From Mycobacterium gastri (GTDB lineage: Bacteria; Actinomycetota; Actinomycetes; Mycobacteriales; Mycobacteriaceae): a stretch of DNA of 64,000 bases. This document shows, piece by piece, positions 33,681-41,940 of this stretch. The stretch covers positions 1 to 64,000 of the forward strand of contig NZ_LQOX01000147.1 in NCBI RefSeq assembly GCF_002102175.1. Direction: 5' to 3'. Every line of letters begins with the position of its first letter. The first letter of the stretch is position 1. Position numbers and translations under genes: made by a program. The notes beneath the pieces were generated by a model. It searched no databases. It was not told the DNA's origin and saw only the letters and a program-made list of their open reading frames with translations.

Positions 33681-36600
33681 CGGTGACCATGAGCATGACC
33701 GCAACCAGCCGTGACGTACGGGTGACCCGCTGGGTGGCGACGATCGCGGGCCTGGTCGGCTTCGTATTGTCGGTCGCGACGCCGTTGCTGCCCGTCGTGC
33801 AGACCACCGCGATGCTCAACTGGCCGCAGCAAGGGCGGCTTAATAGCGTGACCGCGCCGTTGATTTCGCTGACGCCCGTCGACCTGACCGCCACCGTGCC
33901 GTGCGAGGTGGTGCGCGCCATGCCGCCGCAGGGCGGTGTGGTGCTGGGCACCGCGCCCAAGCAGGGCAAGGACGCCAACCTGCAGGCGATGTTCGTCGTC
34001 GTCAGCAGCCAGCGGGTCGACGTCACCGACCGCAACGTCGTGATCGTGTCGGTGCCGCGCGACCTGGTGGCTTCCCCGCAATGCCAGCACATCGAGGTCA
34101 CCTCGACGCACGCCGGAACGTTCGCCACCTTCGTGGGCCTCAAGGATCCCGGCGGGCAACCATTGCGCGGCGGTTTCCCCGACCCCAACCTGCGGCCTCA
34201 GATTGTCGGGGTGTTCACCGACCTCACCGGGCCCGCTCCGGCGGGGCTGCGGTTGTCGGCGACCATCGACACCCGGTTCTCCACCACCCCCACCACGCTG
34301 AAACTGCTGGCGATCATCGGCGCGATCGTGGCCACCGTCGTCGCGTTGATCGCGCTGTGGCGGCTCGATCAGCTGGACGGGCGGGGCTCAATTGCCCGGC
34401 TCCTCCTCAGGTCGCATCGGCCTGCATCGTCGCCGGGCGGGATGCGCCGGTGGATTCCGGCGAACTGGCGCACCTTCACCCTGCTCGACGCCGTGGTGAT
34501 CTTCGCGTTCCTGCTCTGGCACGTCATCGGCGCCAACTCCTCCGACGACGGCTACATCCTGGGCATGGCCCGCGTCGCCGACCGCGCCGGCTACATGTCC
34601 AACTACTTCCGCTGGTTCGGCAGCCCGGAGGACCCGTTCGGCTGGTACTACAACCTGCTGGCGCTGATGACCCATGTCAGCGATGCCAGCATCTGGATGC
34701 GGTTGCCGGACCTGTTCGCCGGGCTGGTGTGCTGGCTGCTGCTCTCCCGTGAGGTGCTGCCCCGGCTGGGGCCGGCGGTGGCGTCCAGCAAACCCGCCAA
34801 CTGGGCCGCGGCGATGGTCCTGCTGACCGCGTGGATGCCGTTCAACAACGGCCTGCGACCCGAAGGCATTATCGCGCTGGGCTCGTTGGTCACCTATGTG
34901 CTGATCGAGCGGTCGATGCGGTACAGCCGGCTGACGCCGGCGGCGCTGGCGATCATCGCCGCCGCGTTCACGCTCGGTGTGCAGCCCACCGGCTTGATCG
35001 CGGTCGCCGCGCTGGTGGCCGGCGGCCGCCCGATCCTGCGGATCTTCGTGAAACGCCACCGCCTGGTGGGCACGTTGCCGTTGCTGTCGCCGATGCTGGC
35101 CGCCGGCACCATCATCCTGACCGTGGTATTCGCCGACCAGACGCTGTCAACGGTATTGGAAGCCACCAGGGTTCGCGGAAAGATCGGTCCCAGTCAAGCC
35201 TGGTACACCGAGAACCTGCGTTACTACTATCTCATCCTGCCCACTGTCGACGGTTCGCTGTCGCGCCGCTTCGGCTTCCTGATCACCGCGCTGTGCCTGT
35301 TCACCGCGTTGTTCATCATGCTGCGGCGCAAGCGAATTCCCCGAGTAGCGCGGGGGCCGGCGTGGCGGTTGATGGGCGTCATCTTCGCCACCATGTTCTT
35401 CCTGATGTTCACCCCGACCAAGTGGGTGCACCACTTCGGGCTGTTCGCCGCGGTGGGGGCGGCGATGGCCGCGCTGACGACGGTTTTGGTGTCGCCGACG
35501 GTGCTGCGCTGGTCGCGCAACCGGATGGCGTTCCTGGCCGCGTTGTTGTTCATGCTGGCGTTGTGCTGGGCCACCACCAACGGCTGGTGGTACGTCTCCA
35601 GCTACGGCGTGCCGTTCAACAGTGCGATGCCGAAGATCGCCGGAATCACGGTCAGCACAATCTTTTTCGCGCTGTTCGCGATCGCCGCGCTGTATGCGGC
35701 CTGGTTGCATTTCGCACCCCGGGGCAGCGGTGAGGGCCGCCTGCCGCGCGCACTGACCACCGCGCCGGTCCCGCTGGCGGCCGGCTTCATGGCGCTGGTA
35801 TTCGTCGCGTCGATGGTTGCCGGGATCGTGCGCCAATACCCCACCTACTCCAACGGCTGGTCCAACCTGCGGGCGTTCGTCGGCGGCTGCGGGCTGGCCG
35901 ACGACGTGCTCGTCGAGCCGGATCCCAACGAGGGCTTCATGACTGCGCTGCCCGGCGATTACGGCCCGCTAGGGCCGCTGGGCGGCATCAACCCGACCGG
36001 CTTCACCCCCAACGGCGTGCCGGAACACACCGTCGCCGAGGCGATCGTGATGAAACCCAACCAGCCGGGCACCGACTACGACTGGGACGCGCCGACCAAA
36101 CTCAAGACCGCGGGCATCAACGGCTCCACCGTGCCGATGCCCTACCAACTCGACCCCGCGCGGGTTCCGCTGGCCGGCACCTACACCACCGGGCCGCAGC
36201 AGCAGAGCAAACTCGCCTCGGCGTGGTATCTGCTGCCCAAGCCGGACGACGGACATCCGCTGGTGGTAGTGACCGCCGCCGGGAAGATCGCCGGGCACAG
36301 CGTGCTGCACGGCTACACCCCCGGGCAGACGGTGGTGCTGGAGTACGCGCTACCTGGGCCGGGCGCGCTGGTGCCCGCCGGACGGCTGGTGCCCGACGAC
36401 CTCTACGGGGAACAGCCCAAAGCCTGGCGCAATCTGCGGTTCGCCCGCGACAAGATGCCCGCCGACGCCGTCGCCGTCCGGGTGGTGGCCGAGGACCTGT
36501 CCCTGACCCCCGAGGACTGGATCGCGGTGACCCCGCCGCGGGTGCCGGACCTGCGGTCGTTGCAGGAATACGTCGGCTCCACCCAACCGGTGCTGCTGGA

Positions 36601-36937
36601 CTGGGCGGTCGGGCTGGCGTTCCCGTGTCAGCAGCCGATGCTGCATGTCAACGGTGTCACCGAGATTCCGAGGTTCCGCATCACGCCGGACTACAACGCC
36701 AAGAAGCTGGACACCGACACCTGGGAAGACGGCGTCAACGGCGGCCTGCTGGGCATCACCGACCTGCTGCTGCGCGCCCATGTGATGGCCACCTATCTGT
36801 CCCGCGACTGGGCCCGCGACTGGGGATCACTGCGCAAATTCGACACCCTGGTCGATGCCCCGCCCGCGCAACTCGACCTGGGCGCCGCGACCCGCAGCGG
36901 ATTGTGGTCGCCGGGCAAGATCCGGATCGGCCCCTGA
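33677..36937 (+). CDS. embB: Arabinosyltransferase EmbB (main ethambutol target)
   Basis: A 1086-residue GT-C arabinosyltransferase, partner of EmbA. The catalytic loop NSSDDGYILGMARV is present; D290 corresponds to Mtb Asp299 and M297 (ATG at 34565) to Mtb Met306, the main ethambutol-resistance position, which here carries the wild-type Met. The C-terminal carbohydrate-binding domain starts at about 720. Compared with the Mtb protein as I recall it, about 19 extra residues (GSIARLLLRSHRPASSPGG) sit between LDQLDGR and MRRWIPANW in the loop before the second transmembrane helix; see the repeat at 34385. ATG at 33677 overlaps the embA stop; the open frame runs further upstream only inside embA. 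Confidence 0.97.
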   Translation: MTVTMSMTATSRDVRVTRWVATIAGLVGFVLSVATPLLPVVQTTAMLNWPQQGRLNSVTAPLISLTPVDLTATVPCEVVRAMPPQGGVVLGTAPKQGKDANLQAMFVVVSSQRVDVTDRNVVIVSVPRDLVASPQCQHIEVTSTHAGTFATFVGLKDPGGQPLRGGFPDPNLRPQIVGVFTDLTGPAPAGLRLSATIDTRFSTTPTTLKLLAIIGAIVATVVALIALWRLDQLDGRGSIARLLLRSHRPASSPGGMRRWIPANWRTFTLLDAVVIFAFLLWHVIGANSSDDGYILGMARVADRAGYMSNYFRWFGSPEDPFGWYYNLLALMTHVSDASIWMRLPDLFAGLVCWLLLSREVLPRLGPAVASSKPANWAAAMVLLTAWMPFNNGLRPEGIIALGSLVTYVLIERSMRYSRLTPAALAIIAAAFTLGVQPTGLIAVAALVAGGRPILRIFVKRHRLVGTLPLLSPMLAAGTIILTVVFADQTLSTVLEATRVRGKIGPSQAWYTENLRYYYLILPTVDGSLSRRFGFLITALCLFTALFIMLRRKRIPRVARGPAWRLMGVIFATMFFLMFTPTKWVHHFGLFAAVGAAMAALTTVLVSPTVLRWSRNRMAFLAALLFMLALCWATTNGWWYVSSYGVPFNSAMPKIAGITVSTIFFALFAIAALYAAWLHFAPRGSGEGRLPRALTTAPVPLAAGFMALVFVASMVAGIVRQYPTYSNGWSNLRAFVGGCGLADDVLVEPDPNEGFMTALPGDYGPLGPLGGINPTGFTPNGVPEHTVAEAIVMKPNQPGTDYDWDAPTKLKTAGINGSTVPMPYQLDPARVPLAGTYTTGPQQQSKLASAWYLLPKPDDGHPLVVVTAAGKIAGHSVLHGYTPGQTVVLEYALPGPGALVPAGRLVPDDLYGEQPKAWRNLRFARDKMPADAVAVRVVAEDLSLTPEDWIAVTPPRVPDLRSLQEYVGSTQPVLLDWAVGLAFPCQQPMLHVNGVTEIPRFRITPDYNAKKLDTDTWEDGVNGGLLGITDLLLRAHVMATYLSRDWARDWGSLRKFDTLVDAPPAQLDLGAATRSGLWSPGKIRIGP
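34385..34441 (+). repeat. 57-bp palindromic insertion inside embB, in frame
   Basis: The segment adds 19 codons relative to the remembered Mtb EmbB. Its ends form an inverted repeat (GCCCGGC at 34394-34400, GCCGGGC near 34432-34438) and GGGCGG flanks it on both sides (34379-34384 and 34435-34440), like a short target duplication. A looser relative may lie at about 26825-26872 near the embC start. It resembles small interspersed palindromic repeats of mycobacteria, but I cannot name a family. Confidence 0.55.
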
Positions 36938-37029
36938 ATTCGAGTCTGCGCCCACAGTGTGCCGAGAGCCGCTGAACACGCGCTGGTCACAGTTTCGACG
37001 ACAAAGACGCAGTCTCGTCGCAGCCTTCC

Positions 37030-38490
37030 TTACCGTGCGATCAGCACACTCCTGCCGATGAGGGCCCCGTCGGCGTCCAGCGCCTCGAGTTGGTAGTAGC
37101 CGTCCCGGCTTTCGGTCACCGGGATCGATGTGTCGTAGCCGGACCAGGCGACGGTGGTCCGCGGCGTCATGGTGTTGCTTTCCGGGCCGTGCAGTAACCG
37201 CCATCGGGTCACCCTGGTGGCGCCGTTCCAGACGGCGTGTGCGGTATCGCCGGCGAAGGTCAGTTGCGGGGGTTCGACGGGATCGCCGGTCCACTCGTCG
37301 AGGAAGGCCCGATAGGTACCGCCGGTCAGGCTGGCGTCGAACACCATCTCGCCACCCGCGGTGAACTCGGAGATGTGTTCGGCGGTGCCCCATCCGGAGA
37401 AGGTGTTGCCACCCGGGAGCTGTTGCAGGTTGCCCATGGCCCCCACGCTGAGATCTCCCGGGTGCCGCTGGGCCCGGACCAGGCTCGCCCGGCCGGCGGC
37501 GCTGTCCAGGTGGATCCATTTCAGGCTGGTCGGCACGGAGCCATCGCCCATGTGCCCCTGACTGCCCTGGTAGTGGTTGTCGAACAACGTGATCGTGGCG
37601 GCATCGGGCATCTCCACGTCGTGCTGGTAGGCGAATTCGACGCCGTCGTCCAGGGCGAACGTGGACCGCTTACCACCCAGTCGCCAGTTGATGGCGCCGG
37701 TGCGGTAATCGACGTTGAAGACCGTGGAGAGGGCGCGCATGCTGATCACCAGGTTGCCCGCCGGGTCCTGCGCGATCGAGTTCATGTGGTAGACGTCGAG
37801 CGTCTGACCGGCGGTGTATTTCGCCGGCGAGTCGCTGATCGGGATGTGGCTCAACGCATCCCACTGGAACAGCATCTGGTTCGTGGCCACGTCGACCACC
37901 GAGGCGGTGCAGTTGTAGACCCGGCCGTCCCTGGGTCCGCCGATGGGTGTGAGGTCGGCCGCGACCTCCGAGTAGGAGGTGATCAGGGCGCGGCCGTCCG
38001 GGGTGAGCCGGAATTCGTGCATGTCCGAGGACAACTCGCCGCCGGGCGTCAGCGTACTGATCACGTTGTAATGTTCGTCGGCGATATAGCTGGCGCCGAG
38101 TCCGTGGCCCCATTGCTTGCGGCCCTGCCACCAGGTGAGCACCGGCTTTCCCCGGTAGCGCTGGACCCGGAGGTTGCCCGCGGTCTCCCCGGCCGGAAGT
38201 TGGCGCTGCCACACCACATGTCCGGCCTTGTCGGCGATGACCAGCACACAGGGGCGCGACACGTTCCCGAGATGGGCCGCCGTGGTTCCGGAGACAAAGA
38301 ATATGTAGCCGGGCGCACCGCCGGGCTCGTTGACATTGACCGTGTACCCCAGCGATTGCGGCGAGACTGCCGATGCCGCGGAGTTCGCGGACTTGTGCCC
38401 GCGGGTACCGACGGCAATCAGCCCGCCCGCGAGAATGGCTCCCGTGGCGGCACCGAGTTGTCGCCGCGAGATCCGCAATTCGTGTGTCAT
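37030..38490 (-). CDS. Arylsulfotransferase (ASST)-family exported protein
   Basis: A 486-residue protein with a Tat-like signal: SRRQLGAA followed by a hydrophobic stretch to about residue 30. The rest has the six-bladed propeller pattern of arylsulfate sulfotransferase-like proteins (Arylsulfotran_2 type): TWWQGRKQWGHG, DMHEFRLTPDGRALITSYSEV, VYHMNSIAQDPAGNLVISMR, INWRLGGKRS and EFAYQHDVEMPD, including the conserved internal His pairs. True ASSTs transfer sulfate between phenols; for most actinobacterial relatives no substrate is known. It converges with embB across a gap of about 90 bp, near the place of Rv3796 in Mtb, whose identity with this protein I cannot confirm. A promoter for it would be shared with or face the gene at 38693. 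Confidence 0.75.
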   Translation of the reverse strand: MTHELRISRRQLGAATGAILAGGLIAVGTRGHKSANSAASAVSPQSLGYTVNVNEPGGAPGYIFFVSGTTAAHLGNVSRPCVLVIADKAGHVVWQRQLPAGETAGNLRVQRYRGKPVLTWWQGRKQWGHGLGASYIADEHYNVISTLTPGGELSSDMHEFRLTPDGRALITSYSEVAADLTPIGGPRDGRVYNCTASVVDVATNQMLFQWDALSHIPISDSPAKYTAGQTLDVYHMNSIAQDPAGNLVISMRALSTVFNVDYRTGAINWRLGGKRSTFALDDGVEFAYQHDVEMPDAATITLFDNHYQGSQGHMGDGSVPTSLKWIHLDSAAGRASLVRAQRHPGDLSVGAMGNLQQLPGGNTFSGWGTAEHISEFTAGGEMVFDASLTGGTYRAFLDEWTGDPVEPPQLTFAGDTAHAVWNGATRVTRWRLLHGPESNTMTPRTTVAWSGYDTSIPVTESRDGYYQLEALDADGALIGRSVLIAR

Positions 38491-38692
38491 CGAACTCGTT
38501 TCGACGTGCCCATCACCTTGTAGTCACACCCTTGGAGAGCGCCACTTCCCGCGGCCGGTCGCTGTGGTTATACACCAGATTCGAGGGGCGGGCGGCGTAT
38601 CCGTCCGCACCCGGCCGGCAAATCCGCGCGAGGTTTCGCCGTCGCCGATGCGGTCAATATCTAGTGCGGGTCGGGCAAACCGCGGGGAAAGA

Positions 38693-39226
38693 ATGGTGGG
38701 GGCCATGCGCAGGCTGACACGAACTATGACCATAACGGCAGCAATCACTTTGGCGAGTTGCCCGGCGGCTATCACGGTCGCCACTGCGGTGGCCAATCCC
38801 GGCACGAGCAGCGCCACCCGGGTGGCGTTGGGTGCGGCCATGCGGCAATGCGATTACAGCCGCACCTCGGTCGCGCCCATGCTGCCGGCGGTTTCTCCCC
38901 CTACCGGCACCGGCTCCGCGCTCATCCACCGAGCGGGGTCGCAGGTGGTCGCCGAGGTGCACCTGGTCGACGCGGCGCAGCCGGGGATGCATTACGACGT
39001 CGGCCTGATCCAGGAACCCCGGCCATCTACAGCCCCGTGCGGTCCCGGGGCCCCGGGCACCGCTTTCACCGGCCTTGACCTCGATGCGGCCGGGACGGGG
39101 ACGGTGACCATTCGCGACACGGTGCGCCAAGGCACGACCGGCGTGTGGGTGATTGTCGAGCATCCCAACAGCAATTCCCAAGACCCCGCCGAGTTCTACA
39201 CCTCCGAGTTCCTGGTGCCCATGTAG
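38693..39226 (+). CDS. Secreted protein of unknown function
   Basis: About 177 residues. A signal peptide (MRRLTRTMTITAAITLASC) leads to a possible AVA-NP cleavage near residue 38; the C in LASCPAA is not in a convincing lipobox. The mature part has CDYSRTSVAPMLP and a beta-rich domain with two further Cys region (APCGPGAPG). I recognise no family. The ATG at 38693 directly follows GGGGAAAGA; an ATG at 38705 with GGTGGGGG upstream is an equal alternative. The open frame continues upstream to 38330 but lies over the ASST gene. Confidence 0.6.
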   Translation: MVGAMRRLTRTMTITAAITLASCPAAITVATAVANPGTSSATRVALGAAMRQCDYSRTSVAPMLPAVSPPTGTGSALIHRAGSQVVAEVHLVDAAQPGMHYDVGLIQEPRPSTAPCGPGAPGTAFTGLDLDAAGTGTVTIRDTVRQGTTGVWVIVEHPNSNSQDPAEFYTSEFLVPM

Positions 39227-39335
39227 GCGAGGCGGCCGCTCGGTAACTAGCAGTGACTTCGGTCCCTACCGCGGCAGGCCGTCGCATGATGCGATTCAAG
39301 GTGATGCGTCAATGGCGTCGGATGGAGGTATGGCC

Positions 39336-39803
39336 ATGAACGTCTCGCCCGATTCGCAGACCCGAACCCGCATGTTCTCCCGGGTGCTCGGTCCTTTCCT
39401 GGTGATCGTCGACGTGACGGCTGTGGTGCGCGCCTCCGACATGGCGAAACTGCTGTCACAATTCGAGGCCAATTCGCTGTGGACCTGGGTGACCGGGGCT
39501 TTCGTCTTGCTGTTCGGCTTGGTGATGGTGGCCAATCACCAGTGCTGGCGCGGTGCCGCGGCGATTATCGTGTCCCTGCTGGGCTGGCTTGTCACGTTGC
39601 GCGGGCTGTTGCTGTTGGCCTTTCCCAAGGTCTTCGTGTCGGTCGCCAACAGCATGATCGGGGCGCAGGCCGTGTGGGTGAGCTTGTGCCTGGTTTTTGC
39701 GCTGGTCGGGCTGTATCTCACCTACGTCGGCTGGGCGCCGACGCCCAGCCGGCCGACCCAGCACACGGCAACGGCAAAGCCGGATCTGCCCCACGCCGCG
39801 TGA
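39336..39803 (+). CDS. Four-helix membrane protein of unknown function
   Basis: A 155-residue protein with four predicted transmembrane helices (LGPFLVIVDVTAVV, WVTGAFVLLFGLVMVANH, GAAAIIVSLLGWLVTLRGLLLLAFP, AVWVSLCLVFALVGLYLTYVGW) and a short Pro/Thr tail. No family name can be given. The ATG at 39336 is preferred because GGAGG lies 7 nt upstream; ATGs at 39312 and 39330 are in frame. It follows the secreted protein by 109 bp and might be co-transcribed. Confidence 0.6.
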   Translation: MNVSPDSQTRTRMFSRVLGPFLVIVDVTAVVRASDMAKLLSQFEANSLWTWVTGAFVLLFGLVMVANHQCWRGAAAIIVSLLGWLVTLRGLLLLAFPKVFVSVANSMIGAQAVWVSLCLVFALVGLYLTYVGWAPTPSRPTQHTATAKPDLPHAA

Positions 39804-40066
39804 GCGGGCCCCGGTATCTGGGCGCAGCGGGTTCGATCGCGGGCTTGGTGGCGGGCTTGGTGGCGAGGGCGTCACCGCGATCGGATGCACTGTGCCCCAA
39901 GGGAGCGCCAACGGGAGCAGCACGACCGAGCCGTTCACCACTGACGGCGGCCGCGGCTCACCCTGGTCGGGCCCGCGCAATAGCTACGCCGGATCCCCTT
40001 GTGGCGCAAGCTGTTCGCCGCTACTGAAGCGGCCGGCCGAGGCGGAGCCGCGTCCCGGAAGTATAG

Positions 40067-40085
40067 ACATATATAAAACCTATGT
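40067..40085. promoter_or_regulatory. Candidate operator/promoter of fadE35
   Basis: An AT-rich patch in otherwise GC-rich DNA: ACATA-N9-TATGT forms an inverted repeat, with TATAAA (40072-40077) inside it as a possible -10, 15 nt before the start codon region of fadE35. Suggests repressor control, with no known regulator. The rest of 39804-40066 holds nothing recognised. Confidence 0.4.
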
Positions 40086-40099
40086 AATAGTGTCGCAGG

Positions 40100-41878
40100 A
40101 TGAGCGAATACCTCCTGGAGGCCGTGGACCGGCTGCCGTTCTCGACACCGGAGAAAGCCGGGCGCTACCGCACCGAGAACTACCAGGGCGCCACCGGTCT
40201 CAACTGGTACCTCACCGATCCCACGCTGCAATTCACCATGGCGTACTACCTGCAGCCCGACGAATTGGGGTTCGCCGAGCCTCATTTGACCCGCATCGGT
40301 GAGCTGATGGGCGGCCCGGTGACCCGCTGGGCCGAGAAGACCGACCACAATCCCCCGCAGCTGGAACGCTACGACCGGTGGGGCCACGACATCAGCCGGG
40401 TGGTGATGCCGGAATCATTCACCCGGTCCAAGCGGGCCATTCTGGACGCCCAGCAAGCCCTGCGCGACGACGCCAAGCGGGCCGGCGTGAGCCCGTCGCT
40501 GCCACTGTTCGCGTCCAACTATCTGCTCAACCAGGCCGACATCGGGATGGCCTGCGCGCTGGGCACCGGCGGCAACATGGTCCGGTCACTGGTGACGGCC
40601 TACGCACCCCCCGATGTGCGCGACTACGTCCTGGGCAAACTCAACTCGGGCGAATGGGACGGCGAGGCGGCGCAACTGATGACCGAGCGCACCGGCGGCT
40701 CCGACCTGGGCGCGCTCGAGACCACAGCGACACGCTGCGGCGACGCCTGGCTGCTGAACGGCTTCAAATGGTTTGCCTCCAATTGCGCCGGTGAGGCGTT
40801 TGTGGTGCTGGCCAAACCCGAGGGCGCCCCCGACTCCACCCGGGGAGTGGCCTCCTTCCTGGTGTTGCGGACCCGGCGGGACGGTTCCCGCAACGGGGTG
40901 CGCGTCCGGCGGCTGAAGGACAAGCTGGGTACCCGCTCGGTCGCCTCCGGCGAGATCGAGTTCGTCGACGCCGAAGCCTTTCTGTTGTCCGATGAACCTC
41001 AGGCTGATTCCGGGCCGGCCGACGGAAAGGGCCTCGGCCGCATGATGGAGCTGACCAACAGATTGCGGCTGGGCACCGCCTCGTTCGCCGTCGGCAACGC
41101 GCGCCGGGCCCTGGTCGAGTCGCTGTGCTATGCCCGTCAGCGACGGGCGTTCGGCGAGGCGCTGATCGACAAACCGCTGATCCGGCGCAAGCTGGCCGAG
41201 ATGATCGTCGACGTCGAAGCCGCGCTGGCGCTGATTTTCGACGGCACCGGAGCCGCCAACCACCGTCAGCCGCAAACGATCCGGCAGCGCATCGCCGTGC
41301 CGGTGACCAAACTGCGGGTGTGCCGGCTCGGGCTCACCGCCGCGTCCGACGCGGTCGAGATGCACGGCGGCAACGGCTACATCGAGACCTGGCCAGTGGC
41401 CCGGATCTTGCGGGATGCGCAGGTGAACACCATCTGGGAGGGCTCCGACAATATCCTTTGCCTCGACGTGCGGCGCGGCATGGAACAGTCGCGGGCGCAC
41501 GAGCCGTTGCTGGCCCGGATGCGCGATGCGGTGTCGGTGTCCGACGACGGTGAGACCACGCGCCTGGTATCGCGCCGCATCGAGGACCTCGACGCGGCGA
41601 TCACGGCCTGGACGAAGCTGGACCGGGAGGTGGCCGAGGCGCGGCTGTTCCCACTCGCCCAGTTCATGGGCGACGTCTATGCCGCGGCGTTGCTCACCGA
41701 GCAGGCGGCGTGGGAGCGGGCCACCCGCGGCGCGGACCGCAAGGCGCTCGTCGCCCGGCTCTACGCGCAGCGGTATCTGGCCGACCGCGGCCCGCTGCGC
41801 GGGATCGACACCGAATCCGACGAAGCGCTGCAGCGCTTCGACCAGCTGGTCGAAGGTGCCTTTACGCATCGATTGTGA
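40100..41878 (+). CDS. fadE35: Acyl-CoA dehydrogenase FadE35
   Basis: A 592-residue acyl-CoA dehydrogenase of the large AidB-like type. The N-terminal extension (1-180) precedes MTERTGGSDLGALET (FAD/substrate loop), the middle beta domain (WLLNGFKWFASN), and the C-terminal helical domain with RRAFGEALIDKPLIRRKLAEM and the EMHGGNGYIETWPVARILRDAQV flavin-binding stretch. It corresponds by position and length to Mtb FadE35 (Rv3797), of unknown acyl substrate. Convergent with accD4 (62-bp gap). An AT-rich inverted repeat precedes it. Confidence 0.92.
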   Translation: MSEYLLEAVDRLPFSTPEKAGRYRTENYQGATGLNWYLTDPTLQFTMAYYLQPDELGFAEPHLTRIGELMGGPVTRWAEKTDHNPPQLERYDRWGHDISRVVMPESFTRSKRAILDAQQALRDDAKRAGVSPSLPLFASNYLLNQADIGMACALGTGGNMVRSLVTAYAPPDVRDYVLGKLNSGEWDGEAAQLMTERTGGSDLGALETTATRCGDAWLLNGFKWFASNCAGEAFVVLAKPEGAPDSTRGVASFLVLRTRRDGSRNGVRVRRLKDKLGTRSVASGEIEFVDAEAFLLSDEPQADSGPADGKGLGRMMELTNRLRLGTASFAVGNARRALVESLCYARQRRAFGEALIDKPLIRRKLAEMIVDVEAALALIFDGTGAANHRQPQTIRQRIAVPVTKLRVCRLGLTAASDAVEMHGGNGYIETWPVARILRDAQVNTIWEGSDNILCLDVRRGMEQSRAHEPLLARMRDAVSVSDDGETTRLVSRRIEDLDAAITAWTKLDREVAEARLFPLAQFMGDVYAAALLTEQAAWERATRGADRKALVARLYAQRYLADRGPLRGIDTESDEALQRFDQLVEGAFTHRL

Positions 41879-41940
41879 ACTGGCCGACGCTCATTCGGCG
41901 TGTCGCGTCGCCCTATTCACAGTCGGCGACTTGGGTGCCA

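Noticed and set aside
36944..37029. Possible terminator between embB and the ASST gene
   Set aside because: Only a 6-bp stem with a 13-nt loop and no U-run; not convincing.
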